From: Paralvinella palmiformis
Taxonomy: Eukaryota; Annelida; Polychaeta; Terebellida; Alvinellidae
NCBI GenBank assembly: GCA_025642065.1
Contig: JAODUP010000422.1
Span: forward strand, 62,001-126,000
DNA length: 64,000 bases
Direction of reading: 5' to 3'
Both the position numbers and the translations under genes were made by a program. The notes beneath the pieces were generated by a model. The model was not told where the DNA came from. It searched no databases and was given only the letters and a program-made list of their open reading frames with translations. This document shows, one piece after another, positions 48,801-59,711 of this stretch. Positions within the stretch are counted from its first letter, which is position 1. Every line of letters begins with the position of its first letter.

Positions 48801-51800
48801 TCGCCTTTTCTGCAGCTTCCATTTCCTTTTTGACTATTTCTTGTCTTTTCTCTTCCCTTCTTTCATGGTCTTTCTTCAAATTTTCAAAAGTTTCCCTGTC
48901 AGGTATTTCTTTCTCCCCCTGTGCTTCCTCTTTCCAAACTCTTTCATGCTTTTCTACACTTATGTTTAATTCCTCTTCTTCAGATTCATCAGAGTCTTCA
49001 GATTTTATGTTACTTTCTTCTTCCTCAGCCTGTTTACTTAAATCTACCTCACACTTCTCTGAAGTTGACCTCCTAGGTGACCTTCTCTCTGGTGCCATTT
49101 CTTGAAGTGATCGTCGTGTTATTTTCCTCTGTGACCTTACCCGAGACTCGGATAATGAAGCAGAGGCAGTACTTTGTGATGTGGCTGGTTCTTCTAGTTC
49201 ACCCGCCAATGGATAAGAACAACGTCGTTTCTGGTCACCACTTTGTTCATCTTCACTAGCTGACTCAGCAGATCGTTTCCTGGGAGTCATACTCTCATCC
49301 TCACTGGCCGATTCACGCTTCCGTTTTTCTTCTTCTGCAAAAAAACAGCCATCATTTCATATAAATATTCTACCCCTATTCTACCTACTGCCAAAATAAT
49401 AACTACTGTATATTCTTGTGTATTAGTTGAGGAAGCAATACTATGAAATAGTAGAAAAAATGCCATTCATCTTATACACAAGAGAAAAATATTTTATAAA
49501 ATTTTTCGATTAACAAATCAAAGCATCATGGGTGATAATGGAAGAAAAACAGCAGCTGTCAACACAATGACAATCTATTTCACAGATCACACCCACCAGC
49601 ACAATTATATAACATGTCATGTTTTGTATATTACAAGTTACTGCAAAACATTCACAAGTTCATACAATGCATACTATAATGCAATGACCCATGACCTTAT
49701 ATTTTGGTGGCTAAACTTTAGGTGGTAAAAAATGTCAGATGCAGACACCTAACAAATATAATGAAGATTCAGACTTTGAAGGTTTAAGTTAAATATAAAT
49801 AAATCTATTGCATAAAATATCATGATACTATTTTATACTATACTGCATGCACTACATGGCAGATGCGTATATCACGACAGGTACAAAATGTAGCAGGTAG
49901 AAATAATTAAAATTTGATAGGTATTTTATGAACAATTTATTTAGAATAATATTGTTAGTATTATGATACAAAAAGGAAATAAACACTTTGATGACAGGTT
50001 TTTCTATAATGATCTTATACACAGGTTTCGTTAAATATGCTTTAAAAGGGCCAAAAGGACAATTCATATAATACACAATGTCAACTTATAAAGTGTATAT
50101 GGTATGTGGGAAAAATAATCTAATTCAACACAAATTGAATATTACATGGCACAAGTTTTGCCTATTATGATTACAGTCTAGCCTCTCCATCCACCACCGG
50201 CATCTAGAGCCGACCTTTGATAAGGACCCGATTTCCTGCCATGATAATGCCCCGGTTTCCCCCCCCCCCCCCCTGTTACTCAGCCACTGCCAAAGCTTAC
50301 GTAATACGAATACCATACATTGCCATATAAATACCCCCACTATTACCAGACCATGAAATGTTTCTGGTAATCTGTGAATTGATTGACAAGCTGCCCCAAT
50401 CATTAGGTGGTGATCATGTGATCGGCAATAGATAAAATAAAGTGATAGTTGGGATTAACTAAGGATCAAAAGACACATTTAACCAACCAACCCCCAGGCC
50501 TAATTTACATGCAAACAAAACACCCCAAATTGAAAATTAAAAACAAAATATCGTGCAACAAACACTGATGTGACAATTTTGTTGTTGAGGTTTAGTAGCA
50601 AACTGATTCAGTGACTGCATGAAGCTATGGATTTTTAAAACAATAATCTGTATATTACATATAACTGATAAAAGAATTTGAATCTTTTTTGTGTCCCATT
50701 ACACAAAATCACAAATACAATGTTGTCAGAAATGTAGTGCTGGATTTAAGCCAGAATATAAATAACGACAACAAAAAAACAATATTAGAACACAGCTTTA
50801 GTTTAAACTTTTAAGTCTGGTAACATTTTTAAACAAATCAACTTAGTAAGACCTTATTTGGTCAGCTAGCAGGCATGTGGTAATCATAATCATTTCCAGA
50901 TGCAATGTAATCGTAATTGATTACATTGTAAATGTAACTGTAATCAGTGATTACTTTCAGTTGCCCAATTACACAAGGTTTTACACAAACTTTGAGAACG
51001 TAATATTATGTGGTTTCAACCCCATCCTAAACTGAAGTGAGTTTATAAACTATATATCTTTTATATATTATAATTATCCTGTATATTACATAAAACTTAC
51101 CTGACTGTAGGCACACCATACATGATGCATCTTGTTGCTGAATGTATATTTCCCAAATATTCAATTGTAAGATAATGGATTTAAATGGAATGTTAGTGCA
51201 TTAGTGTGCTTGTGAATATTGGATGTTTATCTCTATAAATAGTATAAGGGAATCCACATCTTTTGTCCCAAGGTCTTTGCCAGATAACATAAATGATATT
51301 TTACAATAAACTTATATTGTGTTATATTTTACATTTGCTATGGTTCATAGATAAAATAATAAAAAATAGATAAATAGGTATATGATTTAATTAAAATTAA
51401 TAATAAAAATACATAAATTGGTAATGTCTTTTTAAGATAATTATAATGCAATATTTAGATGCAATATAACCATATATCAATTGTAATTAATGACACACTC
51501 ATTGGTACTAAGGATCATTTCTTACGTAATTAAACTCGAGTCTGATCCATTTCATCTTTTCTGATCAAGGGTTTATCATAATAAATTACAACTGTTGATG
51601 ACAGATAATGAATAAAGAGAACAGTTACAAAAGATAATGATAGCAGATTTAAAAGAAGCCAATTATTAAAGCCATAATATATATATATTTCTTTGAAGCA
51701 AGCAGATCTCAGATGAGAGTTTTGAGTTATCCAGAGACTGAATCCCTACAAATAGTCTGGATATACCTATGCATATCAAATAATAGAGGTGGTGGTGGGA

Positions 51801-54800
51801 AAGTGTGTAATGAAGGGTATACTTACACTAAAAAAATCAACATTCCGGTTGGAATGTTCCCAGCATATTTACCACCACTAACTTACACTCACACCCACCA
51901 AAATCAAAATAATGGGGCAAAGTACCTTAGGGGATAAAGACCAAAGGGTAAAAAGACCTGGGGCGGAAGACCAGAGGGGCTACTGACTGGATCCCATCAT
52001 AAGTCTGACCATCTGTGATCTTGTTATAAAGGCAGCCAGCCATCCACTGATTCGCATAGTGGCAATTACTGTTAGATAGTTGGTGGTTTAATTAGGGGTC
52101 TTCACTGTGGTGTGTTATAACACATTAAATTTCTCTGGGCAGTAGCTGAATTGGTTAATTAATTAAATCATCCGGTTGTGTCATGTAATTGCAACCCATT
52201 TCATTTCTCTGTAATTAACGCATCACCAGTTCAATAACATCTACTTTTATAAATGTTCAGTATTTGTATTTAGTAGTTATATCAGTATTATATAAGTAAC
52301 CGAGTGAATAAAGATTATGTATCACACATTCACATTTGTGCGATATTCATGTTTTTAATTATGATAATTTAAAATGTAATCGCAATCAATTACATTAATT
52401 ATTAATGTAGTTGTAACCTTAATCAGTGTAATCTGAAATAACTGTAAGTGATTAAACTGGTCTTGTAATTGTCCTATGCTTATCAGCTAGTACAGAAAAA
52501 AGGAAATCTTTTTATAAAATGGAGCAACTATTGCAGTTGTAATGGTGACAGAGTATTAATTATGAAAGAAAAAAAACATGATAACAGTACCAGCTACAAT
52601 TTTCTTTTTTTCTTGCATTTGAATTTCAAACATTCGTTCCCTGTCTTGCATGTACTGTTTAACAAAGTCATTCTCCACAACATCTTTAACCTATGGTGAG
52701 AGAACAATCAGACAATTTCATGTACATCATATAATAATATTTTAATACACCTGTGCAAAGACCTAAATTGTTGGCATCAATATTCCAGCAGCATTTATTA
52801 TGTGGCTCATGATGATCTTTGTATAAAGATTTAAATAGTTATTAAATTAATTAATTTTATACTTTAGAAGAACAAGGCCATCAACAGTTAACATTATTCG
52901 GGGAACATTGCCACAACTAACCTGGATTGATGGAGCTTGGTCTGGAAAGATAAATGAGAATAGTATTACGGTGGATCATCGTAGAACAGTTGAATAAATA
53001 CCAGTAAATATCTAAAACATTAATATTAGATACTATATGTTTAACAATAACAGTTATGAATATAAACAGAATCAATTGGAGGTTAAAATAGCTTTATTTT
53101 TATTTTCTGAATAAATGAAAAGGTAATTTCCTGGTAAGCCAAATTATCATCTTAGAAATAATTATTACTATATCATTATTGTGAACAATATCCATGAGCA
53201 TTTCAACTGTATGAAAACGTAATAAGCCATTATTACATAAATGCTCCATCAAGCATACAAATCACAATAAGATTTAATAATATTAATACTAACCTGCTTC
53301 TTGCAATGACTTTTCCCGAAGCCTTTCCAGGTGGAGATGCTGTGAAAAAATTATTGATGATTATGAGAAAAAACAATGAATGTTTTAGAAATAGTTGGAT
53401 GGGAAAATAATTGGATATGAAAACACCAACAGGTACAAAATGCCTTTTGTTACCACATGCTGTGTGGAATCAAGAACCTGAATTGGTAAATTGTGAATAC
53501 CGACTAGTCAAATTGCCTCAAGACGTCCTTGAAATAAAACTAAGTTTAAGATTTATTTTTGTAGTTTGATTTAATATATATAATGTACACATTTTTTATA
53601 TAATAATGTAATCTTCAGTGTGGCTTGGGACAACACAATTTGAGGCGGTTTTACCATTTTATGGCAGTTCAAGACAATTTGCTGCCCCGAGAGTTTGGCG
53701 ACGTGTCCATTGTCTCGTTAGTAAAACAAATGTACTGTCTTTTTTCATACCTGTTTCTATAACGTAAGGATAGGTAAGTAGATGTTTGAATCTTTATTTA
53801 GTGTGAATGTACTAATTAACAAATGATTCAATATAATAATGTAAAAATAAATTATACTTAAGAGTGATTTTTAGCTGAATTACTGGCTGTCTGAAATTAC
53901 ACGACCAGTGCCCGAAGTTACCTGACCTGATGGTAATGTCTTCGCACTACCCATAGCCATGGCAAAATCAAGACTGGCTAACTGAAACATGCTGTATCAT
54001 AACATCAACATTCTAAATTTTTGTTTGATATCAAACGAACCATTATTGGTGCATTAAGAAATTGCACTGAAGTAGTTATGAATAAACCTGCCCGAAGTTT
54101 TCCTCCTTTACTCTACTCTAATCAATTTTTAAATTTGTCACAGCCCTAGTAAATACCATGGATTCCATACTGGTCAATTACTACTTAAAACAAACAGGGA
54201 AATTAGTGTTTTCCTGTTGATTCCATTCACCAGAATAATAATGGTCCTTTTTATTTTGGAGATTCCCGAAGTACTGACCAATCAGAGACTGGCTAGTGTT
54301 TGACCTTGGTGACAAATATAATATAATACTTTATGTTATCCAAGCGAAACCTCTTCTTTCAAGAATATCCAGATAACTCCAATAAATATGTGAGAAATGA
54401 ATTAAATTTATATTTTAGTGTGAGTTTGATAGTACGAAATAGCCATCTGTATTTCAAATGTTTTGTCTGAAAGATCAATGTAAGCTGTCCTATGTGTTAG
54501 GCCACAGTAAGAAATAAGTTGGGAGTTCAATATTTTATATTATAAGCCTGAATATATTTTCTACTTTCTAAATTTGAAGCAAAGGGACCATGAACAAACG
54601 AATATTTCAGTGAATAGTAAATTCTATTAAGGAGTTTGCCCTGAAAATGGAGTCATTATTTTCTCACAATGCAGGTCACTTTTAGTTTGCAGTCACAACT
54701 AATATGCTTTTAAACTGTCAAAAACAGATAATAGTATTTGATTATGTTGAATAGCATTCCAGTAAGTCGATTTTAATAGAGTAAAATACTACAAATCATG

Positions 54801-56067
54801 GCTCCTGTTGGCGGTTATAGTGCCTGGACAACTTGGCCAGGGGCCAAGCTATCTTGGACAACTCAGCCCGGGGAAAGATAAATTAGTTAATTAATATGTA
54901 TATATTAATAGCTTGGTGGTCATTTACTTGCAGTGCAAGACTGATATGGAATAAGTGCATGCCATGTAGCTTGGTGGTTGTTTACTTGTAGTGTAAGATG
55001 ACGAGGATTGATGTTTTACAGCCACTTTTGTGCACAAGGTAGGCTAAATGGGTGGAGCGACCTCCAAAGGTAATGAGGCGAAGTCAAAGATGAAACAACC
55101 TTCAGATATGCCCACGCCGAGATTTGAACATGGTGGTAGTGATCTGTGGTCCAACACGCTACCACTAGACCACAGAGGTGCCCCACTTGCAGTGTAAGAC
55201 TGATATGGAATAAGGGTATGTAGCTGTGTGAAATGTAGCACTGTATTATATTGACTATGCTTTTGACAAATCTCACCAACAATTAACTATCAATCAATTT
55301 ATTTTACACTTTTAAAACAACATGACGTGATAATCATAACACAGGCAAATACACCTTCCTGCATGAACGTAATAATTTAGAAGTAGACATTTGTCAGAAT
55401 ACATACACACTTCTATTTGTCTATGGTTTGATGCCAGGGTTAGGACCTTCCAAAATGTGGGAATTCAACAAATGTGATAAAAGTAGATCTAGATTCTAAC
55501 TCTAAAATAACACATATTGCACAAATATTTTTTTTTCTGTTTAAGACTATGCACCATATAATGTACACAACAAAGACGTTAATAACACATTTTCAGCAAC
55601 ATCTTTTGTATATTTAAATTATAATAAATATGAATTTCAATTGTCTTGTTACTTCATACTTGTAGTTTTGCGAAAATTTAGTTCCAAATAAACTCCTGAT
55701 TCCATTTAACTCCGGTAATTAATATTCTTGTAAACCAACGTAGCTTTCAAACAAAAAAAGGAAAACGTCTTATTAGACCTTAGGATTAAGTGATAAAAAA
55801 TTAGCTCTAGACGAGTCTAGTCTAGAATTCTGAATAGATCCATCAGATCAGATCTGAGATCGCAGTTTAACCAGTTACCATAATTTCGCCCATTCTTAAA
55901 CGAAATAGTTGTCACGTGAAAATAATTACCTTTCTCAGACGTTCTATGAGTTCTTTTTTGCTTCCACTCTTTGATAGTCTCCGTTTATCCAGTTCTTTTT
56001 TAAGATCCACAACGCGTAACTCAGATATTGGTCGCCCATCTAAAGTGACCACTCTATCGTCCGCCAT
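31050..56067 (-). CDS. ACIN1: Acinus (apoptotic chromatin condensation inducer), 20 coding exons
   Basis: Nuclear RNA-binding protein of the ASAP/exon-junction-associated complex (with RNPS1 and SAP18), acting in splicing and in apoptotic chromatin changes. Coding exons in transcript order (coordinates low-high): 55930-56067, 53294-53339, 52922-52941, 52591-52690, 46893-49334, 45841-45886, 45481-45610, 44330-44406, 42711-42750, 39319-39376, 38226-38329, 37553-37711, 37049-37211, 36586-36851, 36311-36418, 33372-33604, 32916-33022, 31921-32024, 31434-31550, 31050-31157. All splice phases agree and the total is 4,566 nt (1,521 residues plus stop). Domains are SAP, long charged repeat helix, Ser/Asp-rich stretch, RS-like segment, RRM and RSB motif, which is the diagnostic Acinus order. 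As assembled, exon 5 carries a cluster of indels that breaks the frame locally. Confidence 0.93.
31760..31792. repeat. (GA)n microsatellite
   Basis: About 16 units in Acinus intron 18. It is (CT)n on the gene strand, in the intron between exons 31921-32024 and 31434-31550. Confidence 0.95.
33605..36310. other. Acinus intron 15, nothing further recognised
   Basis: 2.7 kb with no coding exon required by phase (exons 15 and 16 join in phase 0). One unusually GC-rich patch lies at 35825-35925 (GACCTCCCCGGAAGTTGGGA), which I could not assign. Confidence 0.5.
36311..36851 (-). CDS. ACIN1: Acinus exons 14-15: RNA-recognition motif
   Basis: Exon 36586-36851 encodes [20 protein letters not shown] and [17 protein letters not shown]. 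Exon 36311-36418 continues [20 protein letters not shown] and [11 protein letters not shown]. Order and spacing match the divergent RRM of Acinus (about residues 1219-1292), which contacts RNA and the exon-junction complex. The acceptor before 36851 (CGCAAAAAG) has a weak polypyrimidine tract, but the phase requires it. Confidence 0.94.
37049..45886 (-). CDS. ACIN1: Acinus exons 6-13: RS-like segment, linker and conserved central region
   Basis: Exons 45841-45886 and 45481-45610 encode an arginine/serine-rich stretch (KSRSRSHSR, then [19 protein letters not shown]). Exons 44330-44406, 42711-42750 and 39319-39376 encode a short low-complexity linker. Exon 38226-38329 encodes [20 protein letters not shown] followed by STDSLK, matching the conserved RKRRWG...SITTESLK block of Acinus. 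Exons 37553-37711 and 37049-37211 are acidic, with LKISRTVVQ as in the vertebrate LKICRTVTQ. Confidence 0.88.
39003..39179 (-). mobile_element. tRNA-derived SINE, copy D, in Acinus intron 10
   Basis: A 177-bp copy flanked by an exact 13-bp target duplication (GAGAGAGTGACTA at 38990-39002 and 39180-39192). On the minus strand it has box A (TAGCGGTAGCGTGTTGG), box B (GTTCGAATCCC), a unique body (TTAGCCTACCTTGTGCACAA) and an (ATC)n-like 3' end. Best-preserved copy in the window. Confidence 0.9.
41721..42042. repeat. 80-bp tandem repeat, four units, in Acinus intron 9
   Basis: AACAGAGTAA anchors at 41724, 41804, 41884 and 41964, exactly 80 bp apart. The unit includes AGTTTGGACAGTTCTTGGCG, ATCCTGTTTTTACATATGGT and CCAGATCCTCAGGA. 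Units differ by only a few bases. Confidence 0.92.
42770..42822. repeat. (TA)n(CA)n compound microsatellite
   Basis: Begins 19 bp beyond the 3' splice site of Acinus exon 9 (42711-42750). Confidence 0.95.
43031..43165 (-). mobile_element. SINE copy E, decayed, in Acinus intron 8
   Basis: TTGATGTTTTACTGCCATTT and GTGCACAAGGTAGGCTAAAT match the body of the other copies. The head is degraded (GAGTTTGAACCCAGG retains box B). Confidence 0.75.
44046..44153. repeat. Direct repeat, copy 1, flanking Acinus exon 8
   Basis: About 108 bp nearly identical to 44682-44788, including CATGTTAATTCACCTTATCA and CACCATTCATTGTGTAATGA. The two copies lie in introns 8 and 7, on either side of exon 8 (44330-44406). 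Confidence 0.85.
44682..44788. repeat. Direct repeat, copy 2, flanking Acinus exon 8
   Basis: Partner of 44046-44153, same orientation, offset about 636 bp. Confidence 0.85.
46893..49334 (-). CDS. ACIN1: Acinus exon 5: 2.4-kb exon with 10-residue charged repeats and Ser/Asp tract; frame broken at about 47.78-48.04 kb
   Basis: The exon starts [14 protein letters not shown] and an acidic, Ser-rich lead. From about 48840 down to 47230 it is built of about 50 copies of a 30-bp unit coding [14 protein letters not shown] decamers (variants [20 protein letters not shown]). The E/K/R spacing predicts a long single alpha-helix or coiled coil. It closes with [20 protein letters not shown] and [13 protein letters not shown]. 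Reading is open from 49334 to about 48036 and, in the same frame, from about 47776 to 46893. Between these, seven small indels (net +9) relative to the unit shift the frame and create a TGA at 48007-48009. Antisense ORFs of 360 and 429 codons here are shadows of the repeat. Confidence 0.88.
50870..52482. mobile_element. hAT-like non-autonomous transposon with exact 8-bp target duplication, in Acinus intron 4
   Basis: TCAGCTAG occurs at 50862-50869 and 52483-52490, immediately outside imperfect inverted ends (CAGGCATGTGGTAAT and, inverted, TAAGCATAGGACAAT). Sub-terminal GTAATCGTAATTGATTACA-like motifs at about 50905-50930 recur at about 52375-52400. The hAT superfamily duplicates 8 bp. No transposase is visible in the 1.6 kb. 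Confidence 0.62.
52591..53339 (-). CDS. ACIN1: Acinus exons 2-4, including a 20-nt microexon
   Basis: Exon 53294-53339 encodes [15 protein letters not shown]. Exon 52922-52941 is only 20 nt and encodes DQAPSIQ across its borders. Exon 52591-52690 encodes [20 protein letters not shown] and a lysine-rich end. Phases 0, 1, 0 and 1 link SAP to the large repeat exon without a break. Confidence 0.85.
54999..55184 (-). mobile_element. tRNA-derived SINE, copy F, in Acinus intron 1
   Basis: Flanked by a 15-bp target duplication with one mismatch (ACTTGTAGTGTAAGA at 54984-54998, ACTTGCAGTGTAAGA at 55185-55199). Same head and body as copy D. It sits inside an older duplicated segment (AGCTTGGTGGT, CTGATATGGAATAAG). 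Confidence 0.88.
55930..56067 (-). CDS. ACIN1: Acinus exon 1: start codon and SAP domain
   Basis: Encodes 46 residues beginning [20 protein letters not shown], then [20 protein letters not shown], a DNA/RNA-binding SAP helix-extended loop-helix, as at the N terminus of vertebrate Acinus. The start at 56067 sits in AAGATGG, a good initiation context. An in-frame ATG 27 nt upstream would add nine residues but has weaker context. The donor is GTAATT after AAG. Confidence 0.93.
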
Positions 56068-56071
56068 CTTG
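56059..56071 (-). promoter_or_regulatory. YY1-like motif over the Acinus start codon
   Basis: CAAGATGGCGGAC on the minus strand matches the YY1 consensus (AANATGGCGG), often found at start codons of widely expressed genes. The motif match is visible; function is inferred. Confidence 0.5.
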
Positions 56072-56259
56072 TCTCTATACGGCGTCCCTCTCACGCGTTT
56101 TCTAGAAGTCGTAAATTATTTAACCGTTTTTTAAATGTTGCTATTTATTCTTTACGCAATTTGTATTTATCTGTCATGCTCCTTAGTTATTAATCAATTA
56201 AGAATTTACAGATAACATATAAATAAAACGCGGCTATGGAAATAAATAGGTCACGATAG

Positions 56260-56267
56260 CCGGAAGT
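56260..56267 (+). promoter_or_regulatory. ETS-type site in the Acinus upstream region
   Basis: CCGGAAGT, the ETS/GABPA core, lies 193 bp upstream of the Acinus ATG in a short stretch richer in CG than its surroundings. Consistent with a TATA-less housekeeping promoter; not proven. Confidence 0.4.
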
Positions 56268-56469
56268 ACAGCCGAACAATTTACCACAACGAAATATAAT
56301 TATTCACATTATATAAATCTATGTCATGAACCGAATTAATAGAATCTAAAGATACAACTCTTAGGTATCTGGACTAATTGGCCTAATTAAGAATTTGAAT
56401 TTTTTATTGAATCTTAAAATACTTCTTTCATTTGTTGAACTTTTTCTACCGATACCTGTTCACAGAAGA

Positions 56470-57200
56470 TCAGAAAGTGATATGGACCATGGCCATATTG
56501 GACCTCCAGAAGGCCTTTGATACAGTCAACCATCAAATGTTGTTAAATAAGTTACAGGCACTTGGATTTAACTCTCGGTCTATTGCCAGGTAGAATTTAT
56601 ATTTAACTTGCCGTGAACAGGTTGTAAACGTTGGAGATGCTAATTTTTAACCTTTTGAAGTGACTTGTGGCGTCCCGAAGGGTCAATTTTGGGATCCCTT
56701 ATCTTTCTAATATATGTCAATGATATACCCGCTGCAACAAATTATAATTTGTTTTTATATGCAGATAACTCTGCAATCCCGGTCTTTGGCAAAGATGTGG
56801 GTCAAATTCGAATAACCCTCTTTAAGGAACTAGAGTCCATAAGAGAGTGGCTCATTGACAACAAATTATCGCTACATTTGGTTAAGACTGAATCTATCCT
56901 ATTTGGCACCAACAAAAATTAAAGCTAGCTCCACAGTTTAATATAGAAGGTGAAGGGAGCAAATTAGCTAACCGACCATCGGTAAAATATCTAGGGGTGG
57001 ATCTGGACTAGTAATTGTCAGGGGAGAGCATAACTCGGAAATCTGTTACTAAAACAAATGGTAAATTAAAATTCCTTTATAGAAACACAAAATCTTTTAA
57101 TTTAAAAACTAAAAAACTTTTGGTATCTGCCCTCATTCAATGCCACTTTGATTATGCTTCATCCTGTTGGTATTCAGGCTTAGCAAATTTATAAAATCCA
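56470..57200 (+). pseudogene. CR1/L2-like LINE reverse-transcriptase fragment
   Basis: Frames give MAILDLQKAFDTVNHQMLLN (RT motif with catalytic Asp), CGVPKG followed after a 1-base slip by SILGSLIFLIYVNDIP, LFLYADNS in place of the canonical YADD, WLIDNKLSLHLVKTESILFG, and VKYLGVDLD. It continues to SALIQCHFDYASCCWY at about 57130-57175. The YADD-to-YADN change, stops and frameshifts make it inactive. Confidence 0.82.
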
Positions 57201-58055
57201 AAATTCAAATTTCCCAAAATAAAGTAATTCGATCGGTATCTTTTGAACTTGATCACAAGGACTCATATTGGAAACAATGAATTCAGGAAAGTAAACAAGT
57301 TATCTTCACTTTTCTATGCTGAGGAACTGGCATAATCTTAACACTAGATTCAGTAAACATGCTGTAAATAGTCCCTCACGTAAATCATTCAGGAGCTGAC
57401 TCTTTTGTAAATACTGCTTCAACACTATGGAATAGCTAGTCTTCCACCAAACCTGCAGTCCAACCCTTCCAAATATTATTTCAAAAATAAAGCCCGATAC
57501 AGTGTCCCATAGCCCCCGAATTCTACATCAATAATATTAGAGCACTAAATGCATTTCCACTAGCGAAAGCCAACTATTTGTTTTAATAATTGAATTTATT
57601 TAATATAGTTAGATGTCACATATGTGACCTGACACCTATCCTTATTCAACTTCCAAATATGTAGATACCATAGCTCTCTTAATTTCAGCTGCATACAGTA
57701 TGTGTACTTAAATATCTAAGTTAAAAGATTAGTAAGAAATGTTTTCAGAACAAATCGTCAACATAATAATCTTTAAAATAAAAGTAGTTAATTATAAATT
57801 AAAGACAATAAATGTTGCACCTTAACTTATGTGCAACAGTAATGGTAGAGTATGTTGATTTTAACCGACATGCTACCGTTTCTGCACATACCCCACACAC
57901 ATTACAATAGACCTAGTAATAATAACAATAATATAAAATATGATAGGCATATTAAGGTTAATCAGTATTACATTATCAAATATTTACAAATTACAATGAA
58001 TAAGGTAACTGAAATGAATAGTTTTTTGCCTGACATTTGAATGTTGTAACAGTCT

Positions 58056-58745
58056 TCATGGATCTGGGAGGGCATTCCATACAGTTGTAGCTTGGTAGAT
58101 GAAAGTCCGGTTTCCTGCCATCTTGATGACTACAAGAATATGCTTGGAACTAGACGGTAGTTGTTGTTGCCCTTCGTGGATTTTCGACAAATCTCTGATA
58201 TAGGATGGTGCAGCTCCAATCAGTGCTTTGAAAGTAAACGGTAGGACCTCGAACGTAGTACACTGTTTCACAGATAAACAGTGTAGACGCTTTAAGGTTA
58301 GAGTTATGTGGTCACGTTTTTGTTTTGTTTCCGTAATCATTCTTGCAGACATAATTTGAACTCGTTGGAGTTTATGTAATAGTTCCCACCAGGTGCGGTA
58401 ATTCAGTCTGCACAACACAGAAGCACGGAGCAGCGTTACAACAAAATCATGGTTTAGCGATTTTCTAATGGATGAGATGTTTCTCAGATGGTAATAAGCA
58501 ATAGAACAAACCATTCAGGCATGATTTCCCATAAAAACAACTCCTAGATTGTTGACAGAAAAGGTACGGCTGAGAGCAGGAGTTCCTATATTAATATATG
58601 CAAAATAAATGTCTTGACGATTCAAGGGTGATGATAATATGATTAATTATGTTTTATCATCGTTCAACTTATTTGTAGCCATCCATGCTTGGATTTTAAC
58701 AATGCAACGCTCCAATGGAATGATCGATAAGGCAAAAAGACAGGT
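58056..58745 (-). pseudogene. CR1/L2-like LINE C-terminal fragment
   Basis: Minus-strand reading shows LERCIVKIQAWMATNKLNDD (58655-58715), NNLGVVF (about 58540) and then a 152-codon ORF (AYYHLRNISSIRK, HKLQRVQIMSARMI, WNALPD). This is the characteristic C-terminal half of CR1-group LINE reverse transcriptases. One in-frame stop (58516-58518) separates the pieces. Opposite orientation to the LINE at 56.5 kb, so a separate insertion. Confidence 0.82.
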
Positions 58746-59267
58746 AGAATTAGGTATATCAATGATACTCAATAGCATATCTTTTTGATAATACCCGCAA
58801 ACATTACACCCATTGGCAGCAGTCAATTGAAGGTTATCCTTAATTCTTGGGGTACCCTGCTCATTTTGATTTAGTATTTGTAATTGGGAAGAAAACGAGG
58901 AATCAAATTTCTTAACCAATGAAAGCACAATTAAAACTACATTAATATAAAATTAATAAATATGGCTAAATTTGTTGAATTGTACATTGATACAAATACC
59001 AAATTTTAGCTGTCTGATATTTTGATTGATAAGATTTTATTACATACCTAATCCGGGGGGATTTAAATTCCGACGTGGACGTCTATACTTATCAAACAGA
59101 CTTCGTAAATCACAGAGTTCATTATCACCATCTTCAAATGTTATTTGGACAGTAAGACACTAATATTTATTCCTATTGGAAAAGTGCCAGTGCGGGTCTT
59201 CACTTGACAATTTATATTTAATGGGAAGCTACGATGAAGGCGCAAACATTCATCAATGTCAAGACAT

Positions 59268-59435
59268 TATGAGATGGAAATAGAGACTGATCTATCGTCA
59301 TGTTTGTTATTAATGCAAATGATGCCAAATTTACTTATTCTGACCAAAGACTCGTTGTATCATACCAAAATGTATTTAGATCCACATGAAAAAAATCTAA
59401 CTAAATATATACCATTTAGTAAAATAACGTATGGA
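59268..59435. repeat. Dispersed repeat, copy 2
   Basis: Second copy of the repeat at 21365-21535, same orientation, with shared blocks such as CTATCGTCATG, GTTATTAATG and TTATTCTGACCAA. Confidence 0.6.
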
Positions 59436-59512
59436 CATAACTAAAATACATCATATTGTCATTAATGAACAATTAATTATGGAATAAAACAGAATACGAC
59501 ACAATGCAATAG

Positions 59513-59697
59513 ATAGATGATTGATCTTTTACGGCCACTTTTTTGCACATGCTAGACTAAATCGGCCGAGCGACCTCCAAATGTAATGAAGTGAAGTCAA
59601 AGATGAAACACCGTTCAGATATGCCCAAGCCGAGATTCGAACTCAGGTTGTAGTGATCTATGATCCGACATACTACCAGTTAGACCAAGGAGGCGGC
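59513..59697 (-). mobile_element. tRNA-derived SINE, copy G
   Basis: Flanked by ACACAATGCAATAG (59499-59512) and ACACAACGTAATAG (59698-59711), a 14-bp target duplication with two differences. The head keeps GATTCGAACTCAGG on the plus strand. Confidence 0.85.
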
Positions 59698-59711
59698 ACA
59701 CAACGTAATAG

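Noticed and set aside
47088..49105. Long plus-strand ORFs (215, 360 and 429 codons, Ser/Leu/Phe-rich) opposite Acinus exon 5
   Set aside because: They are antisense shadows of the E/K/R decamer repeat; a 30-bp periodic sequence keeps several frames open. The minus-strand reading has homologous domains and correct splicing.
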